DNA of 64,000 bases from Streptomyces sp. NBC_01260 (GTDB taxonomy: Bacteria > Actinomycetota > Actinomycetes > Streptomycetales > Streptomycetaceae): NCBI RefSeq assembly GCF_036226405.1, contig NZ_CP108464.1, forward strand, positions 5,208,001 to 5,272,000. Direction: 5' to 3'. The notes under the pieces are model-generated. The model had not been told where the DNA came from, did not search any database, and worked only from the letters and a program-made list of their open reading frames with translations. How positions within the stretch are numbered: position 1 is the first letter of the stretch; every line of letters begins with the position of its first letter. The position numbers were made by a program, and so were the translations under genes. Shown here in pieces: positions 35,006-43,286 of this stretch.

Positions 35006-36247
35006 ATGGGTATCCGAATGCGGTGCGAGTCCTGGGACGTGCGGCGCGCGAGAGCCGTCGTGCTCGTTGCCGCGGCCGTCGGCCTCCTGACTCGCATGCT
35101 CATCGCGGCGAATACGCCGGGCCCGGCCGATGTGCGCATCTTCGCGGATTTCGCCAAGGCGGTCACCGTCTACGGCCCCGTCCGGATCTATGAACACCCG
35201 CTGCCCGGACTGCCCGTCTACAACCATCCGCCGCTGGCCGGCTGGATGCTGCTCGGTCTGAACGGTCTTTCCGAACTCGGAATGTCGTTCGCCACGCTCA
35301 TCCGCTCACCCGCGTCCATCGCCGACTTCTGCTGCGCGATTCTCGTGTTCGAGATCGTCCGGCGGCGTGCCGCCCAGGGGACGGCGGTGCTGTGCGGCGT
35401 CGGAGTCGCCGTCAGCCCGGTTCTGATCGCCACCTCCGGCTACCACGGCAACACCGACGCGGTCGCCATCGCGTTCGCCCTGGCCGCCGCCCATCTGCTG
35501 GCCGACCGGAAGTCGCCGTTGGCCGCGGGGGTGGCCGCGGCGCTCTCGATCAGCGTCAAGTTCATTCCGGTGGTGGTGATCCCGGCGCTGTTCGTCGCCG
35601 CGCTGCGCGGCGGCCGACCGGTGCTGGTCCGCTTCGCCGCCGGGTTCGGCGCGCTGTTCGCCCTGGTGTGGGGGCCGGTGCTGGTGACCGTGCCGCAGCA
35701 CCTCAGGGAGAACGTCCTGGAGTACGCGGGCGGCACCTACCACCTCTGGGGGCTGGTCCGGTTCGCCGATGTGCTCGGGCTGCCGGATTCCGTCATCACC
35801 TCCATGCAGGGCGGCGCGCACTTCCTCTTCGCGCTGGTCTGCGTGGTGGCCGGGGTCTGGCTGGCGTGGCTGCGGCCCGGTCAGCTGCCCGGGGCCGTCG
35901 GCGCCACCCTGGGCCTGCTGCTGCTCCTGTCCACCGCCTCCGGTCTGCAGTACCTGACCTGGGCGGCCGCCGGAGCGTTCGTTCTCGGGTTCTGGGAAGG
36001 GCTCGCGTACAGCTGTGCGGCCGGGCTGACGGCCGTCCTCGGCTACAGCGGACGCTCCGCCGTGCGCTGGAACGAGCTGACGCTGGAAGTGGGCGCCGCC
36101 GGATGGACCGTCCTCGCGGTCGGCCTGGCCGCCGGCGTCCGCCGGATCCTCGCCGCTCAGCCGGACACACCCCCGAAGCCCCCCGCCGAGCGGGCACCGC
36201 TCGGCGCTCCCCGTACCTCGCGGCCCTCCGGTTCCGCGGTCAACTGA
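35006..36247 (+). CDS. GT-C-fold integral membrane glycosyltransferase (GT87-like)
   Basis: The protein is 413 residues from the ATG at 35006, with about ten hydrophobic helices and a short polar C-terminus. The first external loop holds the acidic motif PADVRIFADFAKAV, a candidate catalytic aspartate pair as in GT-C enzymes that use polyprenyl-phosphate sugars. Further typical features are HPPLAGWMLLG and SGYHGNTDAVAIAFALAA. It leads a probable three-gene unit with a DPM-like GT2-methyltransferase and an SMR-like protein, which fits an extracytoplasmic sugar transferase decorating a wall polymer. The family call is fairly strong; the acceptor is inferred. Confidence 0.82.
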   Translation: MGIRMRCESWDVRRARAVVLVAAAVGLLTRMLIAANTPGPADVRIFADFAKAVTVYGPVRIYEHPLPGLPVYNHPPLAGWMLLGLNGLSELGMSFATLIRSPASIADFCCAILVFEIVRRRAAQGTAVLCGVGVAVSPVLIATSGYHGNTDAVAIAFALAAAHLLADRKSPLAAGVAAALSISVKFIPVVVIPALFVAALRGGRPVLVRFAAGFGALFALVWGPVLVTVPQHLRENVLEYAGGTYHLWGLVRFADVLGLPDSVITSMQGGAHFLFALVCVVAGVWLAWLRPGQLPGAVGATLGLLLLLSTASGLQYLTWAAAGAFVLGFWEGLAYSCAAGLTAVLGYSGRSAVRWNELTLEVGAAGWTVLAVGLAAGVRRILAAQPDTPPKPPAERAPLGAPRTSRPSGSAVN

Positions 36248-36329
36248 CCGCGCACACCGGCGCCGCGTCCCCCCGCCCAACCGTCCTCGACCCCAGCACC
36301 GAGCACCGAGCGCAACTGGAGAACGCCCC

Positions 36330-37844
36330 GTGAAGGAAAGCCCGAGCCCCAGGATCGGCATCCTGGTGGTCGCGTACAACGCGGAGACAACGCTGGAGAA
36401 GACCCTCGACCGGATTCCGGAGGACTTCCGGTCCCGGGTCGACGAGATTCTCATTCTCGACGACGCCAGTCATGATGCGACCTTCACCGCCGGCTGCCGA
36501 TGGTCCCAGGCGGACGGAATGCCGCGGACCGTGGTGATGCGGCACACCAAGAACCTGGGATACGGCGGAAACCAGAAGGCCGGATACGCGCTGGCAGCCG
36601 CGCACGGACTGGACATCATCGTGCTCCTGCACGGCGACGGACAGTACGCCCCGGAACTGCTCCCCGACATGGTCGCCCCGATCGAACGCGGCGAATGCGA
36701 AGCGGTGTTCGGATCGCGGATGATGAAATCCGGCACTGCCCTCAAGGGCGGAATGCCGGTCTACAAGTGGCTGGGCAACCGCATTCTCACCCGGCTGGAG
36801 AACGGCCTCCTCGGTTCGCAGCTGACCGAATTCCACTCCGGGTACCGCGCCTACAGCGTCGAGGCGCTGAAGAGGCTGCCGATCGACCGGAACACCGACG
36901 CCTTCGACTTCGACACCCAGATCATCGTCCAGCTGCTCAACGCGGGAATGCGGATCAAGGAGATCCCCGTGCCCACGTACTACGGCGACGAGATCTGCTA
37001 CGTCAACGGCATGAAGTACGCGAAGGACGTCGTCAAGGACGTCCTCGAATACCGCCTGGCGGTCAAGGGGTTCGGCACCTGCGCATGGATCCCGAAACCC
37101 GTCGAGTACGCCTTCAAGGAGGGCGACGGCTCCTCGCACGCGGTCATCCTGGAGAAGATGCGGAAGCTGCCGCCCGGCCGGGTCCTGGACCTCGGCTGTT
37201 CCGGCGGTCTGTTCGCGGAGCGGCTGGAGGCACTCGGCCACGAGGTGACCGGTGTGGACTTCGTCGAGGTGCCCGGAGTGCGGGAGAAGTGCACGTACTT
37301 CCACCTCGCCAATCTGGAGGAGGGCCTGCCGGTCGAGGCCGGCGTCGACTTCGACTACGTCGTCGCCGGGGACGTCATCGAGCATCTCTCCCGCCCCGAG
37401 CGGGTGCTCACCGAGGTCGCCACCGTGCTCCGGCCGGGCGGCCAGGTGCTGCTGTCCGTTCCGAACTTCAGCCACTGGTACTCACGGATGCGCGTCGCGC
37501 TCGGCGCCTTCGACTACGACCGCCGCGGCATCCTCGACGAAACGCATCTGCGGTTCTTCACCCGGGCCAGCCTGCGCCGCACGGTACGCAACGCGGGCTA
37601 CGACGTCCTGGACATCGCCTCGACGGGGGCGCCGTTCTGGTCGCTGCTCGGACGGGGCCCGCTGGCCGCGGTACTCGGCGGGCTGTCCAGGCTGCTGACC
37701 CGGATCAGGCCGACGCTGTTCGGCTATCAGCACGTCGCACTGCTCACCCCGCATGCGGCCGAGACGATCATCGCTGGAGAGCACGTCGATGTACAGGACA
37801 TCCTCAACCCGCAGTACGTCCCTGCCGACCGGGTCGGCGTCTGA
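36330..37844 (+). CDS. GT2 (DPM-like) glycosyltransferase fused to a class I methyltransferase
   Basis: This 504-residue protein starts at a GTG. Residues 1-240 form a polyprenyl-phosphate-sugar-synthase-like GT2 domain: ILVVAYNAETTLEKTLDRIP, DDASHDAT and LLHGDGQYAPELLPDMV, the last in the place of the usual DXD segment. Residues about 275-430 form a SAM-dependent methyltransferase with motif I VLDLGCSGGLFAERL near 283-297, then VTGVDF and VVAGDVIEHL. The fusion suggests one protein makes and methylates, or couples methylation to, a lipid-linked sugar. It lies between the GT-C gene and an SMR-like gene that overlaps it by 56 nt. Confidence 0.87.
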   Translation: MKESPSPRIGILVVAYNAETTLEKTLDRIPEDFRSRVDEILILDDASHDATFTAGCRWSQADGMPRTVVMRHTKNLGYGGNQKAGYALAAAHGLDIIVLLHGDGQYAPELLPDMVAPIERGECEAVFGSRMMKSGTALKGGMPVYKWLGNRILTRLENGLLGSQLTEFHSGYRAYSVEALKRLPIDRNTDAFDFDTQIIVQLLNAGMRIKEIPVPTYYGDEICYVNGMKYAKDVVKDVLEYRLAVKGFGTCAWIPKPVEYAFKEGDGSSHAVILEKMRKLPPGRVLDLGCSGGLFAERLEALGHEVTGVDFVEVPGVREKCTYFHLANLEEGLPVEAGVDFDYVVAGDVIEHLSRPERVLTEVATVLRPGGQVLLSVPNFSHWYSRMRVALGAFDYDRRGILDETHLRFFTRASLRRTVRNAGYDVLDIASTGAPFWSLLGRGPLAAVLGGLSRLLTRIRPTLFGYQHVALLTPHAAETIIAGEHVDVQDILNPQYVPADRVGV

Positions 37845-38289
37845 GGCGACCGTTCCCCAACCCACCGCCGCCCAAGCGTCCGAGAATCCGGCCGCCGCCG
37901 TCAGGAGCAAGGTCTTGACCCTTCCCAGCGTGCTGCTGCTGCTGTTCGCCGTGTTCTCGTCCGCGGGCGGCCAGATCATGCTCAAACACGGGATGAAGGG
38001 CGCCGCAGCCGCCGCCGGGGAGCACGGCGGCTCCGTCGCCCTGCGGGCCGCCACCAGCCCCTGGGTGGTGGTCGGGCTGGTGATCTTCGCGGTCTCCGCC
38101 CTCGCCTGGATGTCCACCCTGGCCAAGGTGCCGCTCTCCATCGCGTACCCGTTCAACGCGCTGGGCTATCTGCTGATCGTGCTGGCCGGGGCGACCGTGC
38201 TGCACGAGCGGACCTCGATGTGGACCTGGGGCGGCTCGTTGCTCGTGGTCGTCGGCCTCGTCACGGTCATGGCGGGCCAGCAGCGCTGA
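37789..38289 (+). CDS. SMR/EamA-type small membrane protein, ArnE/ArnF-like flippase candidate
   Basis: The protein is 166 residues from the ATG at 37789, which has a ggagag site and overlaps the preceding gene by 56 nt. After a polar N-terminus of about 45 residues there are four hydrophobic segments. They include SSAGGQIMLKHGM and PLSIAYPFNALGYLLIVLAGATVLHER, the latter being the conserved SMR/ArnEF pattern (Y-P-x-x-x-x-x-Y/G then GE/HER). Next to a lipid-sugar synthase and a GT-C transferase, flipping of a polyprenyl-phosphate sugar is the best inference. Drug efflux is the alternative. Confidence 0.82.
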   Translation: MYRTSSTRSTSLPTGSASEATVPQPTAAQASENPAAAVRSKVLTLPSVLLLLFAVFSSAGGQIMLKHGMKGAAAAAGEHGGSVALRAATSPWVVVGLVIFAVSALAWMSTLAKVPLSIAYPFNALGYLLIVLAGATVLHERTSMWTWGGSLLVVVGLVTVMAGQQR

Positions 38290-38290
38290 G

Positions 38291-38356
38291 CCCGATCGAG
38301 GCCGAAGGGCCCGGCACCGGAACATTCCGGTGCCGGGCCCTTCGGCCTCGATCGGG
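38291..38356. terminator. 66-bp near-perfect palindrome, bidirectional terminator
   Basis: Two perfectly complementary 32-bp arms (38291-38322 and 38325-38356) are separated by a 2-nt centre. The element fills the gap between the convergent SMR-like gene (stop at 38289) and GT/TagB-like gene (stop at 38361), so it should terminate both. It is unusually long and perfect for such an element. Confidence 0.85.
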
Positions 38357-38360
38357 TGGG

Positions 38361-40535
38361 TCAGGCGGTTCCGGTCGCCGAGGGCTCCTCGCCCAGCAGG
38401 ACCCGGCGCACCACGCGCTCCGCGGCGCGGCCGTCGTCGTACGGGCAGAACCGCTCGCGGAACGCCTTCAGCAGTGCCTCGCTCGCGGGGCTGTCCCAGC
38501 TGCCGTCGGTGAACGCCCGGGCCAGCTCGTCCGTGGTCGTCGCGACGGCACCCGGGGTCTCGCCGGGCTTGCCGGACAGCAGGTCGAAGACCACGCCGCG
38601 GACCGTGCGGTACGTCTCCCAGTCCGGGGCGTGCACCACGATCGGGCGGTTCAGGTGGGCGTAGTCGAACATCACCGACGAGTAGTCCGTGATCAGCGCG
38701 TCGGCGGCCAGGCAGAGGTCCTCGATCCGCGGGTGGTCGCTGACATCGATGATCGACGGGTTCTCGGGGAGTCCGGCGCCGCCGTAGAAGTAGTGCGCGC
38801 GGACCATGACCACGGTGTCCGGGCCCACGGTCTCGCAGAACCGGGCCAGGTCGAGGCGGCTGGTGAAGCCGGCCTCGTAGTCGCGGTGGGTGGGCGCGTA
38901 CAGCAGGGCGCGCTGGCCGGGGCGAATGCCGAGCCCCTCGCGGATCTTGTCGGTCTGCTCCTGCGTCGCCGTCGCGAAGACGTCGTTGCGGGGGTAGCCC
39001 GTCTCCAGCGAGCGCGCGGCGCTCGGGTAGGCGCGGGACCACACCTCGGTCGAGTGCGGGTTGGCGGAGACGCTCCAGTCCCACCGGTCGACCCGCTTGA
39101 GCAGCCGGTCGAAGTTGAGCCCCTGCGCGGCCGCCGGATAGTTCTGCTGGTCCATCCCCATGATCTTCAGCGGGGTGCCGTGGTGGGTCATCACGTGGAT
39201 CTGGCCGGGGCGCTTGACCAGGTGGTCGGCGAAGTTGACGTTGTTGAAGAAGTACGTGGCACGGGCCAGCGCCGACCAGTAGCGGCGGGTGCCGGGCACC
39301 ACGTAGTCGATGCCCTTCGGCAGCGAGTCCACCTGGTTCTTCGACACCACCCAGACCCCGTGCACATCGGGGGCCAGCTCCTGGGCCTTGCGGTAGATCG
39401 CCTCGGGGTTGCAGCTCACGCCGCGGTTCCAGTAGGCCGCGTAGACGGCGAGCTTCGGGTCCAGCGGAAGCTTGCGCTGCGCCTTGTAGTAGCGCGCGGT
39501 GAACGACTTCTTCGCCTTGGCCCGGGCCGTGCTGGGGGCCGTGCGCAGGCTCCGCCGGGTGGCGAGGGCGGTGTCGAGGGCGCCGAGAGCGGCGTACTTC
39601 CCGCCGCCCATCAGCTGCGGCCGGAGCCCCTTCGCGCCGCCCGGGAAGGTGAAGCCGTCGGGCCGGTGGTCGCTGTGGAACGAGGCGACGGCGGTGACGT
39701 ACTGCCTGCGGCGCTTCGTTACCATCGGGTACGCGGAAAGCAGCTCCTGGACCGCGCGGTCGAAGATCAGCCCGCGTACGGGGCTCAGGGCCGGGCGCGC
39801 CTCGACGAACGTCATCAGCTCGCCGTACGCGTCGACCAGCTCCAGCGGCGTCGAGCCGGCCGTCGGCTCCGCCGCGTCCGTGAGGCCGGGCAGATAGCGC
39901 TGCTGGCGGTGTTCGACGCAGGCGGTGCCCAGCGTGGCGACCGAACCGGCGACGGCGAGCGCCTTCAGCGCGTACATGCGCTCACCGTGCGGGCCGGGGC
40001 CGAAGGCCAGGCTCTCGCTCTCGGCGAGGGTGCGGCGGACCGCCCGGTTCCAGGACACCGGCGCGATGTCCAGGAGGCCGGGGCGGGCGGCGAGGGTGTG
40101 CGGGCCCGCGGGCATGCCGCTCAGCAGTTCCAGCGAACGGGTCATCCGGGTCTTGCCGCGGAACGGGCGCTTGCGGTGGCCGAACACCAGCACATCGGGA
40201 GCGTCGGTGGATTCCAGCCGGTCCGCGATGTCCTGCAGCGCGCCCGGCAGGTAGATGTAGTGGCCCTCGAGGAAGAGGAGGTAGTCCCCGGTGGCCCGCT
40301 CGGCCCCGGCGTTGCGGCGGCCGTGGGCTCCCGAGCCCTCGGGCAGGTGGATGGCCTGGACCCGGCTGTCACGTGCGGCGAACTCGTCCAGCACCAGTCC
40401 CGAACCGTCCGGGGCGCCGTCATCCACACCGATCACCTCGATGTCCGTGAACGACTGCGAGAGCACCGACTCCAGGCACTCGCGCAGACTTCCCCGGGCG
40501 CGGCGGACGGGGATGATGACACTCAGCCGGGGCAT
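38361..40535 (-). CDS. GT2 glycosyltransferase / CDP-glycerol glycerophosphotransferase (TagB/F-like), second copy
   Basis: The protein is 724 residues from an ATG preceded by gagaaagag on the minus strand. The N-terminal GT2 domain has RLSVIIPVRRARGSLRECLES and DDGAPDGSG; its acidic site reads LFLEGHYIYLP, lacking the usual DXD. The C-terminal glyphos_transf domain has HVMTHHGTPLKIMG near 445-458, TGYPRNDVF near 510 and ITDYSSVMFDYAH near 612-624. It is shorter than the 1181-residue homologue because the central beta-rich region is missing. The two may act as priming and polymerising enzymes of one polymer. Transcribed toward the flippase-like gene. Confidence 0.9.
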   Translation of the reverse strand: MPRLSVIIPVRRARGSLRECLESVLSQSFTDIEVIGVDDGAPDGSGLVLDEFAARDSRVQAIHLPEGSGAHGRRNAGAERATGDYLLFLEGHYIYLPGALQDIADRLESTDAPDVLVFGHRKRPFRGKTRMTRSLELLSGMPAGPHTLAARPGLLDIAPVSWNRAVRRTLAESESLAFGPGPHGERMYALKALAVAGSVATLGTACVEHRQQRYLPGLTDAAEPTAGSTPLELVDAYGELMTFVEARPALSPVRGLIFDRAVQELLSAYPMVTKRRRQYVTAVASFHSDHRPDGFTFPGGAKGLRPQLMGGGKYAALGALDTALATRRSLRTAPSTARAKAKKSFTARYYKAQRKLPLDPKLAVYAAYWNRGVSCNPEAIYRKAQELAPDVHGVWVVSKNQVDSLPKGIDYVVPGTRRYWSALARATYFFNNVNFADHLVKRPGQIHVMTHHGTPLKIMGMDQQNYPAAAQGLNFDRLLKRVDRWDWSVSANPHSTEVWSRAYPSAARSLETGYPRNDVFATATQEQTDKIREGLGIRPGQRALLYAPTHRDYEAGFTSRLDLARFCETVGPDTVVMVRAHYFYGGAGLPENPSIIDVSDHPRIEDLCLAADALITDYSSVMFDYAHLNRPIVVHAPDWETYRTVRGVVFDLLSGKPGETPGAVATTTDELARAFTDGSWDSPASEALLKAFRERFCPYDDGRAAERVVRRVLLGEEPSATGTA

Positions 40536-40577
40536 ACAGACTCTTTCTCGGACTGTGCGTACTGGGGCGCACACAGA

Positions 40578-40787
40578 TTACTGCGGGGCGCTCAGCAGAA
40601 CGGGCAGGGGGCTGACAAGGGTGCGGTGGTCGGGAGGCGGGCGGGCCGGGCCCTGGTGGGGCCGCCGGCCGGTCGGAGCCGTCCGGTCCATGGATATGGA
40701 CGCGGTGATTCCGGCCGGGACCGGTAGACGCACCACTCTGCCGTCGATGTGGTCGACCGCGTGGCTGATGAAGGCCCCACTTATCAT
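40578..40787 (-). pseudogene. Short frame with peptide-deformylase-like HxxDHxxG motif, possible remnant
   Basis: This 69-codon frame begins MISGAFISHAVDHIDGRVV. The segment HAVDHIDG resembles the zinc-site motif HExDHxxG of peptide deformylases, but the catalytic glutamate is alanine and the upstream motifs are absent. No ribosome site is evident. It may be a decayed 3' fragment of a deformylase gene or chance similarity. Confidence 0.25.
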
Positions 40788-40858
40788 ACTACCCACGCCC
40801 TTAAGTGAACCTTGGTCATCCAGGGGCGTGCGGGCCCACGGCACCCCGGGCACGCGGA

Positions 40859-40893
40859 CGGGGCAGTCCATGGTGGCTGACCGGACTGCCCCG
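40859..40893 (-). terminator. Terminator hairpin after the sugar ABC operon
   Basis: An 11-bp stem (cggggcagtcc at 40859-40869 with ggactgccccg at 40883-40893) lies about 45 nt downstream of the last permease stop on the minus strand. Confidence 0.7.
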
Positions 40894-40937
40894 CGTTGAC
40901 GCACATGCCCCGGGAGGGTGTGGATCACGCCCGGCGG

Positions 40938-41861
40938 CTACTTGACCGCGCCCGCCATGACGCCGGAGACGAACTGGCGCTGGAAGGCGAAGAACACCGC
41001 GAGCGGTATCACCATCGAGACGAACGCGCCGGGCGCAAGGACGTCGATGTTGTTGCCGAACTGCCGTACCTGCTGCTGGAGTGCGACCGTGATCGGCGGC
41101 GAGCCGGAGTCCGCGAAGATCAGTGCGACCAGCATGTCGTTCCACACCCAGAGGAACTGGAAGATCCCGAGCGAGGCGATCGCGGGACCGCCCAGCGGCA
41201 TCACGACCCGGGTGAAGAGCCGGATCTCGCCCGCTCCGTCGAGCCGCGCCGCCTCCAGCAGCTCCCGCGGGATCTCCGCGAAGAAGTTCCGCAACAGGAA
41301 GATCGCGAAGGGCAGGCCGAAGGCGGTGTGGAAGATGATCACGCCGAAGGTCGTCTCGAAGATGCCGACCGCGCCGAAGAGCTTGGAGACCGGGATCAGC
41401 GCGACCTGCACCGGGACCACCAAGAGCCCCACCACCACCAGGAACCACCAGTCGCGGCCCGGGAACTCCATCCAGGCGAAGGCGTATCCGGCGAGCGAGC
41501 CGATCACCACGACCAGGACGGTCGACGGGACGGTGATCATGACGGTGCTGAGCAGTGAATCGGTGATCGTCGAATTGTCCAGCAGCCGGGAGTAGTTGTC
41601 GAAGGTCAGCTCGGACGGGACGGTGAAGACCTTCCACCAGCCGGTCGCCGCGATCTTGTCCGCGCTGCGCAGCGAGGACAGCAGCAGCCCGATGGTGGGC
41701 ATCAGCCAGAACAGCGCCACCAGGATCAGGACGACCCGCATCACGCCGCCGCCGGCCCGTGCCGCGATCCGGGCGCCGAGCGACCGTCCGGCCTTCGCCG
41801 CGCCGGTGTCCGGGGCGGCGCCCGCCCCGGCGGGCGGGGCCGTGGTCGAGGGTGTCGTCAT
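40938..41861 (-). CDS. Sugar ABC transporter permease, MalG-like (CUT1)
   Basis: The protein is 307 residues from an ATG that overlaps the upstream permease stop as ATGA (41858-41861). A short Ala/Pro-rich N-terminus is followed by six membrane helices. The binding-protein-dependent permease EAA loop is clear (EIPRELLEAARLDGAGEIRLFTRVVMPL). CUT1 MalG-like permeases transport di- or oligosaccharides together with a MalF-like partner and a lipoprotein binding protein, both encoded here. No ATPase gene is in the cluster, so a shared MsiK-type ATPase elsewhere probably energises it, as known for Streptomyces sugar importers. Confidence 0.93.
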   Translation of the reverse strand: MTTPSTTAPPAGAGAAPDTGAAKAGRSLGARIAARAGGGVMRVVLILVALFWLMPTIGLLLSSLRSADKIAATGWWKVFTVPSELTFDNYSRLLDNSTITDSLLSTVMITVPSTVLVVVIGSLAGYAFAWMEFPGRDWWFLVVVGLLVVPVQVALIPVSKLFGAVGIFETTFGVIIFHTAFGLPFAIFLLRNFFAEIPRELLEAARLDGAGEIRLFTRVVMPLGGPAIASLGIFQFLWVWNDMLVALIFADSGSPPITVALQQQVRQFGNNIDVLAPGAFVSMVIPLAVFFAFQRQFVSGVMAGAVK

Positions 41862-43282
41862 CGGCGCCCCTCCTTCCGTATCCGCCTGATGTTGAAGAGC
41901 ATCACCGGGACCACCAGCAGCAGCAGGAGCACGGCGATGGCGCTGCCGATCCCCAGGTCCGCGTCCGTGCCGAACGAGGACCGGTAGAGCTGGAGCGCCA
42001 GCACGTTCGCGTCGTCCTGCGAGGAGCCCGGCGCGATGATGAAGACCAGGTCGAAGACCTTCAGGACGTTGATCATCAGCGTCACCAGCACCACCGCGAG
42101 GACCGGGGCGAGCATCGGCACCGTGATCCGGCGGAACACCTGCCACTCGTTGGCCCCGTCCACCCGGGCCGCTTCGAGGAGTTCGCGCGGCAGGCCCGCC
42201 AGGCCGGCCGCGATCAGCACCATGGCGAAGCCCGCCCACATCCAGACGTAGCTGCCGATGATGCCGGGCGTCACCAGGGTCGGCCCGAGCCAGTCGACCC
42301 CGTTGTACGGCTCCTTGAAGTTGGAGGCCGGCAGCCGGAGTTCGGCGCCGTCCGCCGCGGCGGGCAGCGTGAACGTGCCGTCGGCGCCGGCGGTGGCCGA
42401 GGCGACCACCGCGCCGTCCTTGACGGCCTCGACCTTGATGCCCTTGAGCCCGAGCTCCTTGGGGTCGATGACGTTGGGCTTCCCGCCGCCGCCCTTGGTG
42501 AAGTCCAGCCAGGCGGTGCCGGTGATCTTCCCGCCGGTCACCGCCGCGGGGGCCCGTGCGGGCTTCGCGTCGCCGGGCATCTTCGCGGGCGCCACCCCGA
42601 CCAGGGGCAGTTGGACCGGCTCCCCGGCCCGGACCGGCACCTTGGTCACGAAGGACCCGCCGCCGGCCGCCTTCAGCGGGTGGACGGGCAGCGGATGCGC
42701 CTTGGGGAACCCGGTCGATTCGGCGAACGTGTCGTGCACGCCCACCCATACGGCGTTGGCGACCCCGCGCTCCGGTGCCTGGTCGTACACCAGCCGGAAG
42801 ATGATGCCCGCGGCGAGCATCGAGATCGCCATCGGCATGAAGACGATCAGCTTGAACGCCGTTCCCCAGCGAATGCGTTCGGTCAGCACCGCGAAGATCA
42901 GGCCGAGGACGGTGGAGACGGTCGGTGCGAGGACGACCCAGATCGCGTTGTTCTTGACCGCGGTACGGATGGTGTCGTCGGTGAACAGTGCCTTGTAGTT
43001 GTCGAGTCCGGCGAAACCGGTCCCCGCCTGGTCGAAGAAGGACCGGTAGACGGAGTACACGATCGGATACACCACGAGCGCGCCGAGCAGCACCAGCGCG
43101 GGCAGCAGGAAGAGCGCCGCGATGGCCCTGCGGGTGCCGGTGACGCTCTTGCGGCTGGGCACCTCACGGGCGGGCGGCTGCCCGGAGCCGGGCTGCCTGG
43201 GGGCGGGTACCGAGGTCCCGCCGCGGGGTCGGGTGTCGGCGGGGGGCGCCTCGTCGGCGCCCCCCGCTGCGGCTGTCGTCAT
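41858..43282 (-). CDS. Sugar ABC transporter permease, MalF-like, with inserted beta-rich domain
   Basis: This 474-residue protein is longer than the usual 300 or so. A Pro-rich cytoplasmic N-terminus (1-50) precedes TM1 (about 53-75) and further helices to residue 165. An extra extracytoplasmic segment follows (about 183-336), and then the remaining helices with the EAA loop ELLEAARVDGANEWQVFRRI (367-386). The insert contains GTAWLDF, GLKGIKVEAVKDG and ADGTFTLP, resembling Ig-like SdrD-B/carboxypeptidase-regulatory repeats. E. coli MalF has a large P2 loop at a similar place that docks the binding protein, so a docking role is plausible. It is four bases downstream of the solute-binding gene. 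Confidence 0.9.
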   Translation of the reverse strand: MTTAAAGGADEAPPADTRPRGGTSVPAPRQPGSGQPPAREVPSRKSVTGTRRAIAALFLLPALVLLGALVVYPIVYSVYRSFFDQAGTGFAGLDNYKALFTDDTIRTAVKNNAIWVVLAPTVSTVLGLIFAVLTERIRWGTAFKLIVFMPMAISMLAAGIIFRLVYDQAPERGVANAVWVGVHDTFAESTGFPKAHPLPVHPLKAAGGGSFVTKVPVRAGEPVQLPLVGVAPAKMPGDAKPARAPAAVTGGKITGTAWLDFTKGGGGKPNVIDPKELGLKGIKVEAVKDGAVVASATAGADGTFTLPAAADGAELRLPASNFKEPYNGVDWLGPTLVTPGIIGSYVWMWAGFAMVLIAAGLAGLPRELLEAARVDGANEWQVFRRITVPMLAPVLAVVLVTLMINVLKVFDLVFIIAPGSSQDDANVLALQLYRSSFGTDADLGIGSAIAVLLLLLVVPVMLFNIRRIRKEGRR

Positions 43283-43286
43283 CCCG

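Larger units (their letters stand above)
40536..40937. other. Intergenic region with promoter-like AT patch
   Basis: This 402-bp gap separates the TagB/F-like gene from the sugar permease, both on the minus strand. An AT-richer patch at 40778-40815 contains tatgat (minus strand) 17 nt after ggttca, a possible promoter for the glycosyltransferase gene. A short minus-strand frame here resembles a peptide-deformylase motif and is listed separately. Confidence 0.45.
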
